NCBI RefSeq assembly: GCF_040839445.1
Contig: NZ_JBDPGJ010000001.1
Coordinates: 372,001 to 436,000, forward strand
DNA length: 64,000 nt
Direction of reading: 5' to 3'
Source of the DNA: Aquibium pacificus
Lineage (GTDB): Bacteria; Pseudomonadota; Alphaproteobacteria; Rhizobiales; Rhizobiaceae
Part shown: positions 20,653 through 29,062 of the stretch, one piece after another
Layout of the letters: every line of letters starts with the position of its first letter
Numbering within the stretch: the first letter of the stretch is position 1
Program-made: the position numbers and the translations under genes
The notes under the pieces: generated by a model
Database searches by the model: none
What the model was told of the DNA's origin: nothing
The model's input: the letters and a program-made list of their open reading frames with translations, nothing else

Positions 20653-21669
20653 ATGAATGAGACGGCGGTCATGAGCCACCAGCAGATCCGCGAGCGGATC
20701 GCGACCCTGCCGCGGCTCGACATTGCCTTGAAGAACACTCCGCTCGAGGAGGCGCGCAACCTGTCGCGGACGCTCGGCGGGCCGCGCATCTTCGTGAAAC
20801 GCGATGACCTTACGGGGGTGGCTCTCGGCGGCAACAAGCTGCGCAATCTCGAATTCCGTCTCGCTCATGCGATGAAGGACGACCCGGACACGTTGATCGT
20901 CGGGCTCGACCTGCAGTCGAATTCCGCCCGGCAAACCGTCGGCGCCTGCAACAAGCTCGGCCTGAAGACAATCCTCGTCCTGGAGGGGAGGCGGCCCAAC
21001 AACGTCCAGGGCAATCTGCTCGTCGACTATCTGCTCGGAGCGGACGTGCACTTCGCTGCCGACCAGCCAGAGCAGCGGGCGATGCTCGACAGTCTGGCCG
21101 AGGAGGTGCGCACGAGCGGCGGGCGCCCCCACATTCTCAACGACAACCCGATGTTCGATGTTGCTTCGGCAGTGGCTTATCTCGAGGTGACGCTCGAGGT
21201 TATCGAGCAACTCGCGGCCCGCGACCTCAAGCCAGACTACTTCTACATGTCTTCGAGCGGCAAGGGCTCGGCCGGCATCATGCTGGCGAAGAAGTTGCTC
21301 GGGGCGGATTTCACCATGCAGGCGATCTGCGCGACCGCCGAGTTCGACCTGCCGTCCCGCACCGCCAGGATCGCCAACGAGACGATTGCTGCTCTCGGGC
21401 TCGACATCGAGGTCGCCGAGGACGAGGTGATCAACACCGAAGCCTTCGTGGGCAAGGGCTACGGCATACCGAGCGATGCCGGCGACGAGGCCGTCCGGTT
21501 GTTTGCGCGCACTGAAGGAATCATTCTCGATCCTATCTACACCGGCAAGGCGGCCGCCGGTCTGATCGCGCATATCCAGGAAGGACGCTTCGAACCCGAC
21601 GACGTGGTCGTCTTCGTGCACACCGGCGGCACGCCGGCGATCTTCACATGGAACGAACTTTGGATCTGA
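20653..21669 (+). CDS. PLP-dependent D-cysteine desulfhydrase / ACC deaminase family enzyme
   Basis: The ATG at 20653 follows GAGGGGAAGG and gives 338 residues, the normal family length. The fold-type II PLP enzyme has its cofactor Lys62 in LGGNKLRNLEF, a phosphate/substrate loop at LDLQSNSARQT, MSSSGKGSAG and a C-terminal VFVHTGGTPAIF. Family members release ammonia and a keto acid (D-cysteine, ACC or D-serine-like substrates). It leads an operon with a dipeptide-type ABC importer, an amidohydrolase and RidA, so it likely acts on an imported D-amino acid or amino-acid derivative. Confidence 0.88.
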   Translation: MNETAVMSHQQIRERIATLPRLDIALKNTPLEEARNLSRTLGGPRIFVKRDDLTGVALGGNKLRNLEFRLAHAMKDDPDTLIVGLDLQSNSARQTVGACNKLGLKTILVLEGRRPNNVQGNLLVDYLLGADVHFAADQPEQRAMLDSLAEEVRTSGGRPHILNDNPMFDVASAVAYLEVTLEVIEQLAARDLKPDYFYMSSSGKGSAGIMLAKKLLGADFTMQAICATAEFDLPSRTARIANETIAALGLDIEVAEDEVINTEAFVGKGYGIPSDAGDEAVRLFARTEGIILDPIYTGKAAAGLIAHIQEGRFEPDDVVVFVHTGGTPAIFTWNELWI

Positions 21670-21725
21670 CGCGGCAGAGGTTTGCCGCGCCCGAGAGCGC
21701 TCAACACGAAAATGGGAGAAACGAC

Positions 21726-23330
21726 ATGAAACGCAGGCACTTCCTCACGGGCGCAGCAGGCGCGGCCCTCCTCTCCACGCTGCCGGTCAGCTCGATACGC
21801 GCCTTCGCGCAGAGCGCTTCCGGTGTGATCACCTACGGACAGAGCACGGCCGTGCTGACGCTCGACCCGGCGCACGGCGCCTTTACCGGTTATCCGGGCG
21901 GCTACGAGGCGGCGCTGTTGATCTTCGACCGCTTGCTGGACTTCGATGCCGACATGACGATCGTGCCGCAGCTGGCGGAGGCGTTCACGATGAGCGACGA
22001 CCTCCAGTCGTGCGAGATCAAGCTTCGCAGTGGTGTAACCTTCCATGACGGTACGCCGTGCGATGCAGCAGCGATCAAGTTCAACATCGAGCGGATGATG
22101 AACAAGGAAATCAACACGACCAACCGTCCACTCTGGAACCCGATCTCCGGAGCCGAAGTGGTCGATGATACGACCGTCGTAATCAGAACCTCCGCCCCGT
22201 TCGCGCAGCTGCCCAACACGCTGGCCCATGGTTCCGGCGCCATCGTGTCGCCGGCCGCGATCGAGAAGTTCGGCGAAGACGGCTTCGCGCAGAACCCCGT
22301 CGGCGCGGGCCCTTACATGGTCGAGGCATTCAATGCCGGGCAGGAACTGACGCTGAAGGCCTTCGACGGCTACTGGGGTGAGAAGCCCGGCGCGTCCGGC
22401 GTGGTCTTCAAGTTCATCGCCGAGCCCGCGACACGCATCAACGCCATCACTACCGGAGCTGTCGACGTCATCGACTCAGTTCCGGTGCAGCTTGTCAGCC
22501 AGCTCGAAGGCAACGCGGATGTCGATGTGGTCCGCAAGCCGGGCCTGCGGCCGATCGGTCTCGCGATGAACCTCACACGACCGGCGCTCGCGGACATCAA
22601 GGTGCGGAAAGCGCTGAACCTTGCCGTGCCGGTCGCCACCATTGCGGAAAAGGTGTTCTTCGGCTTCGCCAAGGCGCCGGATTCTCCGCTTGCCTTCGAT
22701 GCGATCGGTCACAAGTCGGTCGGCGAGACCGTATTTGACCAGGAGAAGGCCAAGGCACTGCTGGCGGAGGCGGGCTACACGGCCGGTTCAGATGGAGTGC
22801 TCGCCAAGGATGGCGCCAAGCTCACCCTCTCGCTCTTCGCACCGGAGGGCCTTTTTCCGGGCGATGTTTCCGTCGCGGAGATCGTTGCGGCTTCGCTCAA
22901 GCAGGTCGGCATCGACGCCCAGATCACCAAAATCGAGAAGGGCGCCTACTGGGACCACCTGCGGCAGGACAAGGCAAACCTGGCATGGGATCTGGCGATG
23001 TTCGGCTTCAATCCCTCCAACGCGTCGGGCACCTATCACCTGGCCTCTCTGTTCAAGTCCAACGCCGACGACGAGGGCAAGCCCGACGTCTGGAACATCG
23101 GCCGCTATCGCAACGCCGAGGTTGACGAACTGCTCAACGTCGCCGACAGCGCTCCGGAGGAGTCGGCGCGCATGGAAGCGCTCGGCAAGGCGCAGGAGCT
23201 GGTTTGGGCAGACGCGCCCTACCTGTGGCTGCAGATCAACGAGAATGTCTCTGCCGTCCGCAAGCCGGTGACCGGCGTGACCGTCATGCCGATCGTCTTC
23301 ACCAATCTACGCAACGCCGCCAAGGCCTGA
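21726..23330 (+). CDS. ABC transporter substrate-binding protein, peptide/DppA (SBP family 5)
   Basis: The 534-residue protein starts at the ATG at 21726 behind GGGAGAA with a Tat-like signal (MKRRHFLTGAAGAALLSTLP, cut after AFAQ). It has the family 5 core: LTLDPAHGAFTGYPGGYEAA, LRSGVTFHDGTPCDA, FAQNPVGAGPYMVE and DAPYLWLQINENVSAV. Family 5 proteins bind peptides, opines, nickel chelates or sugars. The permease gene follows after 11 nt. Confidence 0.93.
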   Translation: MKRRHFLTGAAGAALLSTLPVSSIRAFAQSASGVITYGQSTAVLTLDPAHGAFTGYPGGYEAALLIFDRLLDFDADMTIVPQLAEAFTMSDDLQSCEIKLRSGVTFHDGTPCDAAAIKFNIERMMNKEINTTNRPLWNPISGAEVVDDTTVVIRTSAPFAQLPNTLAHGSGAIVSPAAIEKFGEDGFAQNPVGAGPYMVEAFNAGQELTLKAFDGYWGEKPGASGVVFKFIAEPATRINAITTGAVDVIDSVPVQLVSQLEGNADVDVVRKPGLRPIGLAMNLTRPALADIKVRKALNLAVPVATIAEKVFFGFAKAPDSPLAFDAIGHKSVGETVFDQEKAKALLAEAGYTAGSDGVLAKDGAKLTLSLFAPEGLFPGDVSVAEIVAASLKQVGIDAQITKIEKGAYWDHLRQDKANLAWDLAMFGFNPSNASGTYHLASLFKSNADDEGKPDVWNIGRYRNAEVDELLNVADSAPEESARMEALGKAQELVWADAPYLWLQINENVSAVRKPVTGVTVMPIVFTNLRNAAKA

Positions 23331-23341
23331 AGCGCGTATCG

Positions 23342-24262
23342 ATGATCGGATTCCTGGCAAAGCGCTTCGCGACCATCCCACTGGTGGTGCTCGGCGTCGT
23401 CACGATCCTGTTTATCATCTTCAAGTCCGTTCCCGGCGACGAGGCGGCCTTCGTCGCCGGGGCCACGGCCACCCAAGCAGAGATCGAGGCCGTGCGCGTT
23501 CAGCTCGGCCTCGATCGGCCGCTTCTCGAGCAATACGCAAAACACGTCTCGGGGCTGGTTGTCGGGGACTTCGGCTACTCGACAACGTTCCGAGGCAATC
23601 CGCTCCCGCATGTTCTCAACCGGCTACCGGCGACACTGGCGCTGGCTTCAGCTGCTATCCTGCTCACGATCGTCGTCGGCATTCCCGCAGGCGTCGTGGC
23701 CGCTGCCTACCGCAACAGGCTGCCGGACTACCTGATCTCGCTGTCGGTGGTGGGACTGCTGGCGATTCCCAACTTCTGGCTTGGCATGATCCTGATCGCC
23801 TGGCTGTCGGTGGGCCTGGGCGTTTTGCCGAGCTTCGGTGCCAGTGGCCCAGCCTCGCTTGTTATACCGACGATCGCGCTCGCGGCGCGGCTGATTGCCC
23901 TCCTGGCGCGAATGACGCGTGGCGTCGTGATCGAGGAACTGCGCAAGGACTACGTGCGCACCGCGCGCGCCAAGGGCCTTTCGAAGGGACTGGCGCTTCG
24001 TCGTCACGTGCTGCGCAACGTCATGATCCCCACCGTCACCGTCATTGGCCTGCAAGCCGGCTACCTGCTTGGCGGGTCGGTGGTCATCGAGCGCCTGTTC
24101 GCATGGCCAGGCATAGGCGACCTGCTGCTGACGGCGGTGTCGGTTCGCGACTACACCCTGGTGCAAGCGATCGTCCTGATCTTCGTCGTGTCGTTCCTTG
24201 TCATCAACATCGCAGTCGAGGTGATCTACCGCTTCGTCAATCCGAGACTGCGCTATGCCTGA
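23342..24262 (+). CDS. ABC transporter permease, DppB type
   Basis: The 306-residue inner-membrane protein has an N-terminal helix (FATIPLVVLGVVTILFIIF) followed by FKSVPGDEA, the DppB-specific periplasmic start, and five further hydrophobic segments. The ATPase-docking signature is YVRTARAKGLSKGLALRRHV. The ATG at 23342 lies after the binding-protein stop; the next permease begins 8 nt before this stop. Pairs with DppC-like 24255. Confidence 0.92.
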   Translation: MIGFLAKRFATIPLVVLGVVTILFIIFKSVPGDEAAFVAGATATQAEIEAVRVQLGLDRPLLEQYAKHVSGLVVGDFGYSTTFRGNPLPHVLNRLPATLALASAAILLTIVVGIPAGVVAAAYRNRLPDYLISLSVVGLLAIPNFWLGMILIAWLSVGLGVLPSFGASGPASLVIPTIALAARLIALLARMTRGVVIEELRKDYVRTARAKGLSKGLALRRHVLRNVMIPTVTVIGLQAGYLLGGSVVIERLFAWPGIGDLLLTAVSVRDYTLVQAIVLIFVVSFLVINIAVEVIYRFVNPRLRYA

Positions 24263-25103
24263 GGCCATTGTCCGCCGAAGGCGCCGCGGAGCGCGCCGGA
24301 TCAATCTCTTTCTTTGGCTTGGCGCCACATTCCTCGTGTGCTTTGCGGCGCTCGCCATGTTGGGCGAGCGGATCGCTCCCTATGATCCCACGGCGCAGGA
24401 TCTGTTTGCGATGCTGGAGGCGCCGTCGGAGGCACACCTGCTCGGCACCGACAATGTCGGTCGCGACATCTTTTCGCGCATTATCGTGGGGACGCGGTTC
24501 ACCCTGTCGATTGCTCTGGCCTCGGTCTTCTTTGCAGGCATCGGTGGCATCGCCCTCGGCTCGATCGCGGGCTACTTCGGCGGGCTGACCGATCGCATCG
24601 TTACCGGCATCATCGACCTGCTGCTTACGGTGCCCAACATCGTTCTGGCGATCGCGATCGCCTCGGTCGCCGGGGCGTCGGCCACCGGGCTGACCATTGC
24701 AATCACGGCAAGCTTCATCCCGCCGCTGGCACGCCTGGTGCGTGGCCGCGTGATCGAACTGCGCGAGGAGGATTTCGTGGCAGCGGCCATCACCGTTGGC
24801 ATGGGCCATACGCGCATCCTGCTGCGGCACATCCTTCCGAATGCCGCCACGGTCATCATCATCGAACTCAGCCTCAATGCCGGGCAGGCGGTGCTGATCG
24901 GTTCCGCGCTCGGCTTCCTGGGCCTTGGAGTCCAGCCGCCGGCTCCGGAATGGGGCACCATGCTGGGTGCCAGCCGCGAATATCTGACCATCGCCCCGCA
25001 TCTGGTGATCGCGCCCGGTATTGCGATTTCGCTCCTCGTGCTCGCCTTCAACGCGTTTGGCGACGGGCTTCGCGACGTCTTCGATCCCGCTTCGAGAAAC
25101 TGA
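24255..25103 (+). CDS. ABC transporter permease, DppC type
   Basis: A 282-residue membrane protein with the DppC N-terminal layout: a cytosolic basic start, one helix (LWLGATFLVCFAALAMLG), then AHLLGTDNVGRDIFSRII, a near-universal DppC motif. Five more helices carry the docking loop at VAAAITVGMGHTRILLRHIL. It overlaps the DppB gene by 8 nt and ends 9 nt before the amidohydrolase gene. It completes the membrane channel of this importer. Confidence 0.92.
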   Translation: MPEAIVRRRRRGARRINLFLWLGATFLVCFAALAMLGERIAPYDPTAQDLFAMLEAPSEAHLLGTDNVGRDIFSRIIVGTRFTLSIALASVFFAGIGGIALGSIAGYFGGLTDRIVTGIIDLLLTVPNIVLAIAIASVAGASATGLTIAITASFIPPLARLVRGRVIELREEDFVAAAITVGMGHTRILLRHILPNAATVIIIELSLNAGQAVLIGSALGFLGLGVQPPAPEWGTMLGASREYLTIAPHLVIAPGIAISLLVLAFNAFGDGLRDVFDPASRN

Positions 25104-25112
25104 CGGACCATC

Positions 25113-26234
25113 ATGGACTACGACATCATCGACTGTCACGCCCACATCTTCCCGCCCGCGGCGACCGCTGCCGGCTTTCCGGACGTAGCGACGCATCTCC
25201 TCCATCAGCAGCGCTCCATGCACGTGCATGGAAACCAGCCGTATCGCCGGTTGCGCGACCGCTCTCTCGTGACGGAGCGGCCTTTGTGGGATCCGACCGA
25301 TCCCTCGCCGGCCGGTCGTCGGGACGTGAACTTCCGGGTCGGCACGCATGGTCGCTATGAGTGGACCGTCGACGGCGAGGATCAATACGTGCAGTTCCTC
25401 GCGCCGTGGATGAGCGGCCTCGAGATGCCGGCCGAAACGCTGCTCGCCTACATGGACTATGCCGGAGTGGCGACCGCGGTTCTCCAGAACGAGCACATCT
25501 ACGGCAACCTCGCCGAGGACTTTGCAGCCGCCGCGAAGGCGCATCCCGGCCGCTTCGTCGGCCTGGCGCAGGTCGAGGAAGCGTTCGCCTATACCGACGC
25601 GGAACTCGAGCGCCTCGACGACGAGATCGGGCGGCTCGGCGTGGCAGGTTTCTACTTCACGACGACGGGCTTGTTCCGCAGCGGCTACAACCCTTTGCAC
25701 TCAGATCCCGCCTACGATCCCTACTGGTCGCTCGTGGAGCGGAGTGCACTGCCGGTATTCTGGGTGCAATCCGGCAATTCACCGGTCGGGACGTACGAAG
25801 ACGAGATGCGGCACCTTGCGCGCATCGTCGAGCGCTTTCCCCGGATTCGGCACGTCCTGGTCCACGGCGTCCCGACCGCTCTCTATTCCGACGAGAACGA
25901 TCGACTGACGCTGCCGCCAATCCTCGACATGCTGCTCACCGAGGCGCCGGTCTCGGCCGAGATCCTTTATCCCATCGCTTGGGGTGGACGGCAGGAGTAT
26001 CCGTATCGGCAGGCGCACGTTCACATTCGCCAGTTGCTCGACCGGTTCGGCGCAGGGCGCTTCCTGTGGGGCTCGGACGCGCCCAATGTCGATCGCTACT
26101 GCACCTACGCCCAGTCGCTGACCTACTTCACGAAATACAGCGACTACCTGTCGGATGGCGACCGTCGGGCTATTCTGCGCGACAACGCGGTGGCTCTGAT
26201 CCCTGCACTTCGCCAGACTGCCGACCTGCGATGA
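25113..26234 (+). CDS. Amidohydrolase-superfamily (TIM-barrel) metal hydrolase
   Basis: The 373-residue enzyme starts with the metal-binding strand DIIDCHAHIFPP (His-x-His) and continues as an amidohydrolase-2-type barrel, with HVLVHGVPT later and FLWGSDAPN, the last a catalytic Asp motif, near the C-terminus. Members hydrolyse or decarboxylate carboxylic acids and amides. It is inserted between the permease and ATPase genes of the ABC system (ATGA overlap with the next gene), so it likely processes the imported compound. Confidence 0.88.
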   Translation: MDYDIIDCHAHIFPPAATAAGFPDVATHLLHQQRSMHVHGNQPYRRLRDRSLVTERPLWDPTDPSPAGRRDVNFRVGTHGRYEWTVDGEDQYVQFLAPWMSGLEMPAETLLAYMDYAGVATAVLQNEHIYGNLAEDFAAAAKAHPGRFVGLAQVEEAFAYTDAELERLDDEIGRLGVAGFYFTTTGLFRSGYNPLHSDPAYDPYWSLVERSALPVFWVQSGNSPVGTYEDEMRHLARIVERFPRIRHVLVHGVPTALYSDENDRLTLPPILDMLLTEAPVSAEILYPIAWGGRQEYPYRQAHVHIRQLLDRFGAGRFLWGSDAPNVDRYCTYAQSLTYFTKYSDYLSDGDRRAILRDNAVALIPALRQTADLR

Positions 26235-27223
26235 CACCGCTGCTCTCTGTCCAGGGTTTGACCGTCGAACTCAGCACCGCGGAGCGCAGCTTCGAGGCGG
26301 TCAGCGACCTAACCTTCGACGTTTCGCGCAACGAGGTGCTGGCATTGGTTGGAGAATCCGGCTCGGGCAAGAGCATGACGGCGCTGGCCATCATGCGGCT
26401 GCTGCCGGAACCGATCGCCGAGATCGTCTCGGGACAGATCCTGTTTGGCGATGACGATCTGGCAAGCGCCACCGAGGCAAGCCTCATGCAGATCCGGGGC
26501 AACCGGATAAGCCTGATCTTCCAGGAGCCGATGACCTCACTCAATCCCTCGATCCGCGTGGGCCCGCAGGTGGCGGAGGTGTTGCGGCTGCACAAGGGGC
26601 TCAACGCAACGGCAGCGCGCCAGCGCGTCGAGGAACTGTTCGAACTGGTGCGCATTCCCGACCCAAGGCGGCGGTATGACGACTATCCGCACCAGATGTC
26701 GGGCGGTATGCGCCAGCGTGTGGTGATCGCTCTGGCTCTCGCCTGTGATCCCGATGTGCTGATTGCAGACGAGCCGACGACGGCGCTCGACGTGACGACG
26801 CAGGCGCAGATCCTTGAGACGTTCCGCGATCTCCGGGCTTCCGTCGGCGCCGCGACGATCCTGATCACGCATGATCTGGCGGTCGTGGCCGAGACCGCCG
26901 ATCGCGTCGCCGTCATGTATGCCGGCCGCATCGTCGAGGAAGCGACCACCGAGCAGTTGTTCGCTACGCCGCACCACCCCTATACGAACGGTTTGCTCCG
27001 GTCGATCCCGCACGTCTCGGAGGCGGCAGGGACCCATTTGCGCCAGCCGCTTCTCGAGATTCCAGGGATGGTTCCCGCGCTGTGGGCGCTGCCGCCTGGC
27101 TGCGCCTTCGCACCGCGCTGCCCTCGCGCTCGCGATCGTTGTTCTCGCGACCGCCCGCCTCTGGCCGAGATGGCGCCGGGTCACCGCGCAGCCTGCTGGT
27201 ATCCGGTGGAGGCGGAGCAATGA
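26231..27223 (+). CDS. ABC transporter ATP-binding protein, DppD type
   Basis: The 330-residue ATPase has Walker A (GESGSGKS), Q-loop (IFQEPMTSLNP), signature MSGGMRQRVVIALAL, Walker B (VLIADEPTTALD) and H-loop (LITHDLAVV). The C-terminal oligopeptide-transporter extension has the cysteine cluster CAFAPRCPRARDRC, typical of DppD/OppD. Start at 26231 overlaps the amidohydrolase stop by 4 nt; the longer frame from 25361 is a shadow of that gene. Confidence 0.94.
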   Translation: MTPLLSVQGLTVELSTAERSFEAVSDLTFDVSRNEVLALVGESGSGKSMTALAIMRLLPEPIAEIVSGQILFGDDDLASATEASLMQIRGNRISLIFQEPMTSLNPSIRVGPQVAEVLRLHKGLNATAARQRVEELFELVRIPDPRRRYDDYPHQMSGGMRQRVVIALALACDPDVLIADEPTTALDVTTQAQILETFRDLRASVGAATILITHDLAVVAETADRVAVMYAGRIVEEATTEQLFATPHHPYTNGLLRSIPHVSEAAGTHLRQPLLEIPGMVPALWALPPGCAFAPRCPRARDRCSRDRPPLAEMAPGHRAACWYPVEAEQ

Positions 27224-28185
27224 CGGTGCTGCTGGACGTCAAAAACATATCCAAGCGCTTCACCGTCCCACGCGGCATGAGCGGCCGACCAGCGACGGTG
27301 CATGCGGTGGACGATGTCTCGTTCGCGATCGCGCCGGGCGAGACTTTGGGCTTGGTAGGGGAGAGCGGTTGCGGCAAGTCGACCGTCGGCAAGATGATCG
27401 TCAGGCTTCTCGAGCCCGACGAGGGACAGGTCCTGTTCGACGGCACCGACATCGCGCACGCTTCGCACCGCGCCATGCGGCCGATGCGGCGCAAGGTGCA
27501 GATGATCTTCCAGGATCCGAACGGCTCGCTGGATCCGCGCCAGCGCTCTGGCGACATCGTCGAGGAGCCCCTGATCGTTCACGGTCTTGGCGGCCGCTCG
27601 GAACGCAGGGCCAAGGTGGCGGACCTCTTCTCGCGCGTCGGCCTTCGGCCGGACCAGATGAGCAACGTGCCGTCCGAGTTCTCGGGGGGGCAGCGGCAGC
27701 GGCTGGCAATTGCCCGTGCGCTGGCGCTGAACCCGTCACTCATCGTGGCTGACGAGCCGGTTTCCGCGCTCGACGTCTCGATCCAGGCGCAGGTCGTCAA
27801 CCTGATGGCGGACATCCAGAGGGAATTCGGTCTCGCCTATCTGTTCGTCGCCCACGACCTCGGCATCGTCCAGCACATCAGCGATCGGGTCGCCGTCATG
27901 TATCTGGGCCGGATCGTGGAGGTCGGCGATACGGCCGCTATCTACAGTCGGCCGAGCCATCCCTACACCCGCACGCTGATGGAGGCAGTGCCGCGGCCCG
28001 ATCCCGCGCGCCGGCACCGTCGCATCAAGGTGCCACGCGGCGAGGTGCCGAGCCCGCTTGATCCTCCGTCCGGCTGCACTTTTCATCCGCGCTGCCCGAT
28101 CGCGACCTACATCTGCCGTGCCGAGCGTCCAGCGCTACGCCGCGTAGCCTCGGGCGCCGACGCCGCCTGCCATCATGCCGACTGA
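27220..28185 (+). CDS. ABC transporter ATP-binding protein, DppF type
   Basis: The 321-residue second ATPase of the dipeptide-type importer, with Walker A (GESGCGKST), Q-loop (IFQDPNGSLDPR), signature FSGGQRQRLAIARAL, Walker B (LIVADEPVSALD) and H-loop (FVAHDLGIV). The OppF-type C-terminal tail includes CTFHPRCPIATYIC. It begins at 27220 (GTGGAGGCGGAGCA ahead), overlapping the DppD stop by 4 nt, and lies 51 nt before the RidA-like gene. Confidence 0.94.
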   Translation: MTVLLDVKNISKRFTVPRGMSGRPATVHAVDDVSFAIAPGETLGLVGESGCGKSTVGKMIVRLLEPDEGQVLFDGTDIAHASHRAMRPMRRKVQMIFQDPNGSLDPRQRSGDIVEEPLIVHGLGGRSERRAKVADLFSRVGLRPDQMSNVPSEFSGGQRQRLAIARALALNPSLIVADEPVSALDVSIQAQVVNLMADIQREFGLAYLFVAHDLGIVQHISDRVAVMYLGRIVEVGDTAAIYSRPSHPYTRTLMEAVPRPDPARRHRRIKVPRGEVPSPLDPPSGCTFHPRCPIATYICRAERPALRRVASGADAACHHAD

Positions 28186-28236
28186 TCATTCCGACACGAA
28201 TAGGTCGGTGCCGAACGTCTTAGACTGGAGCATTGC

Positions 28237-28728
28237 ATGAGTGTCGTTGATCATAAGGAGCCCGGGTCTTCACCCGAGGACCGGCTCGCGCGGCTCGGCA
28301 TCGTGATTCCGCCGCCGCCGCCGCCGATCGCGAATTTCCTGACCCATGTGCGCGAAGGCAATCTCATCTTCCTCTCGGGCCAGGGGCCGCGGGAGGCGAA
28401 TGGGTACCTGCACACCGGCAAGGTGGGCGCGGATATCACTGTAGAGGAGGCGTATGACCATGCCAGGATCACCGGCATCAATCTGCTGTCCGTCATGCAG
28501 AGCGTTCTTGGCGACCTAGGCCGCATCAAGCGCGTCGTCAAGCTGCTCGGAATGGTCAACGCAGTGCCGGAGTTCGGGGATCATCCCGCTGTGATCAATG
28601 GCTGCTCCGATCTCTTCGTGAACGTATTGGGCGTCCGTGGCGAGCACGCCCGGTCGGCGGTCGGTGTCGGTTCGTTGCCAGGCAATATCACCGTCGAGAT
28701 CGAGGCGGTGGTCGCTGTTCGTGACTGA
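28237..28728 (+). CDS. RidA-family (YjgF/YER057c/UK114) protein
   Basis: A 163-residue trimer-forming protein of the RidA-like group, with IPPPPPPIANFLTHVREGN, FLSGQGPREANG, NLLSVMQSVLGDLGRIKRVVKLLGMVN and SAVGVGSLPGNITVEIEAVV. The usual catalytic Arg at the SxRxA site is replaced here by the segment ARSAVGVGSLP, which matches the broader non-deaminase subgroups as well. RidA enzymes hydrolyse enamine/imine by-products of PLP lyases, which would suit the D-Cys-desulfhydrase-like enzyme upstream. The IS481 remnant begins right after the stop. Confidence 0.85.
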   Translation: MSVVDHKEPGSSPEDRLARLGIVIPPPPPPIANFLTHVREGNLIFLSGQGPREANGYLHTGKVGADITVEEAYDHARITGINLLSVMQSVLGDLGRIKRVVKLLGMVNAVPEFGDHPAVINGCSDLFVNVLGVRGEHARSAVGVGSLPGNITVEIEAVVAVRD

Positions 28729-28730
28729 CG

Positions 28731-28975
28731 CAGTCTTCCAGCGGCAGCAAAGTTGCCCGCGAAAGGCAACGATGACGGCCTCGTCTTCCGGCGACAGAAC
28801 CGTTGAGTATGGCTCCTTCGGCCTTGTCGCCAGATCGGGACCGAGGACCGCTTCTTCCACTTTGCCACGGTCATCTGGTTGATGCGGTAGCGCTACGCCA
28901 AGGCTCTCAGGCTCTCTTGACTATGCAGTATCGCTCGACGGATCGCCGTGTAGAACCTGGCCAAAGTGCATCCCC
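28731..28975 (-). mobile_element. Degenerate N-terminal fragment of IS481-family transposase
   Basis: On the minus strand, read in several frames, the sequence matches the N-terminus of IS481-family transposases: GQVLHG near 28960, RRAILHSQESLRALA, an in-frame TAG, then INQMTVAKWKKRS, STVLSPEDEAVIVAFR in another frame, and TLLPLEDC. At least two frameshifts and one stop break it; the DDE domain is absent. It stops within a few bases of the RidA stop codon, so the element probably inserted there and was later trimmed. Confidence 0.72.
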
Positions 28976-29062
28976 ACCATTCCTGGGACAAGAGTGCACC
29001 ATCAAATTCCGGGATCAAACATGACTGCCGTTAACCCTTCGGTACGGCAGACGTCAGCAATT

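Noticed and set aside
19714..21621. A 635-residue minus-strand reading frame covering the IclR gene and the opposite strand of the PLP-lyase gene
   Set aside because: Only the part from 20487 down shows IclR family motifs; the rest is antisense to a clear PLP enzyme and lacks motifs, a common effect of high GC.
24237..25700. A 487-residue minus-strand frame opposite the DppC and amidohydrolase genes
   Set aside because: It is antisense to two well-supported genes and rich in Arg/Asp/Gly without any motif; typical GC-rich shadow.
28820..28877. IS5-like transposase signal on the plus strand (possible helical text near DRFFHFAT)
   Set aside because: The better match is on the minus strand to the IS481 family; the plus-strand resemblance was too short.
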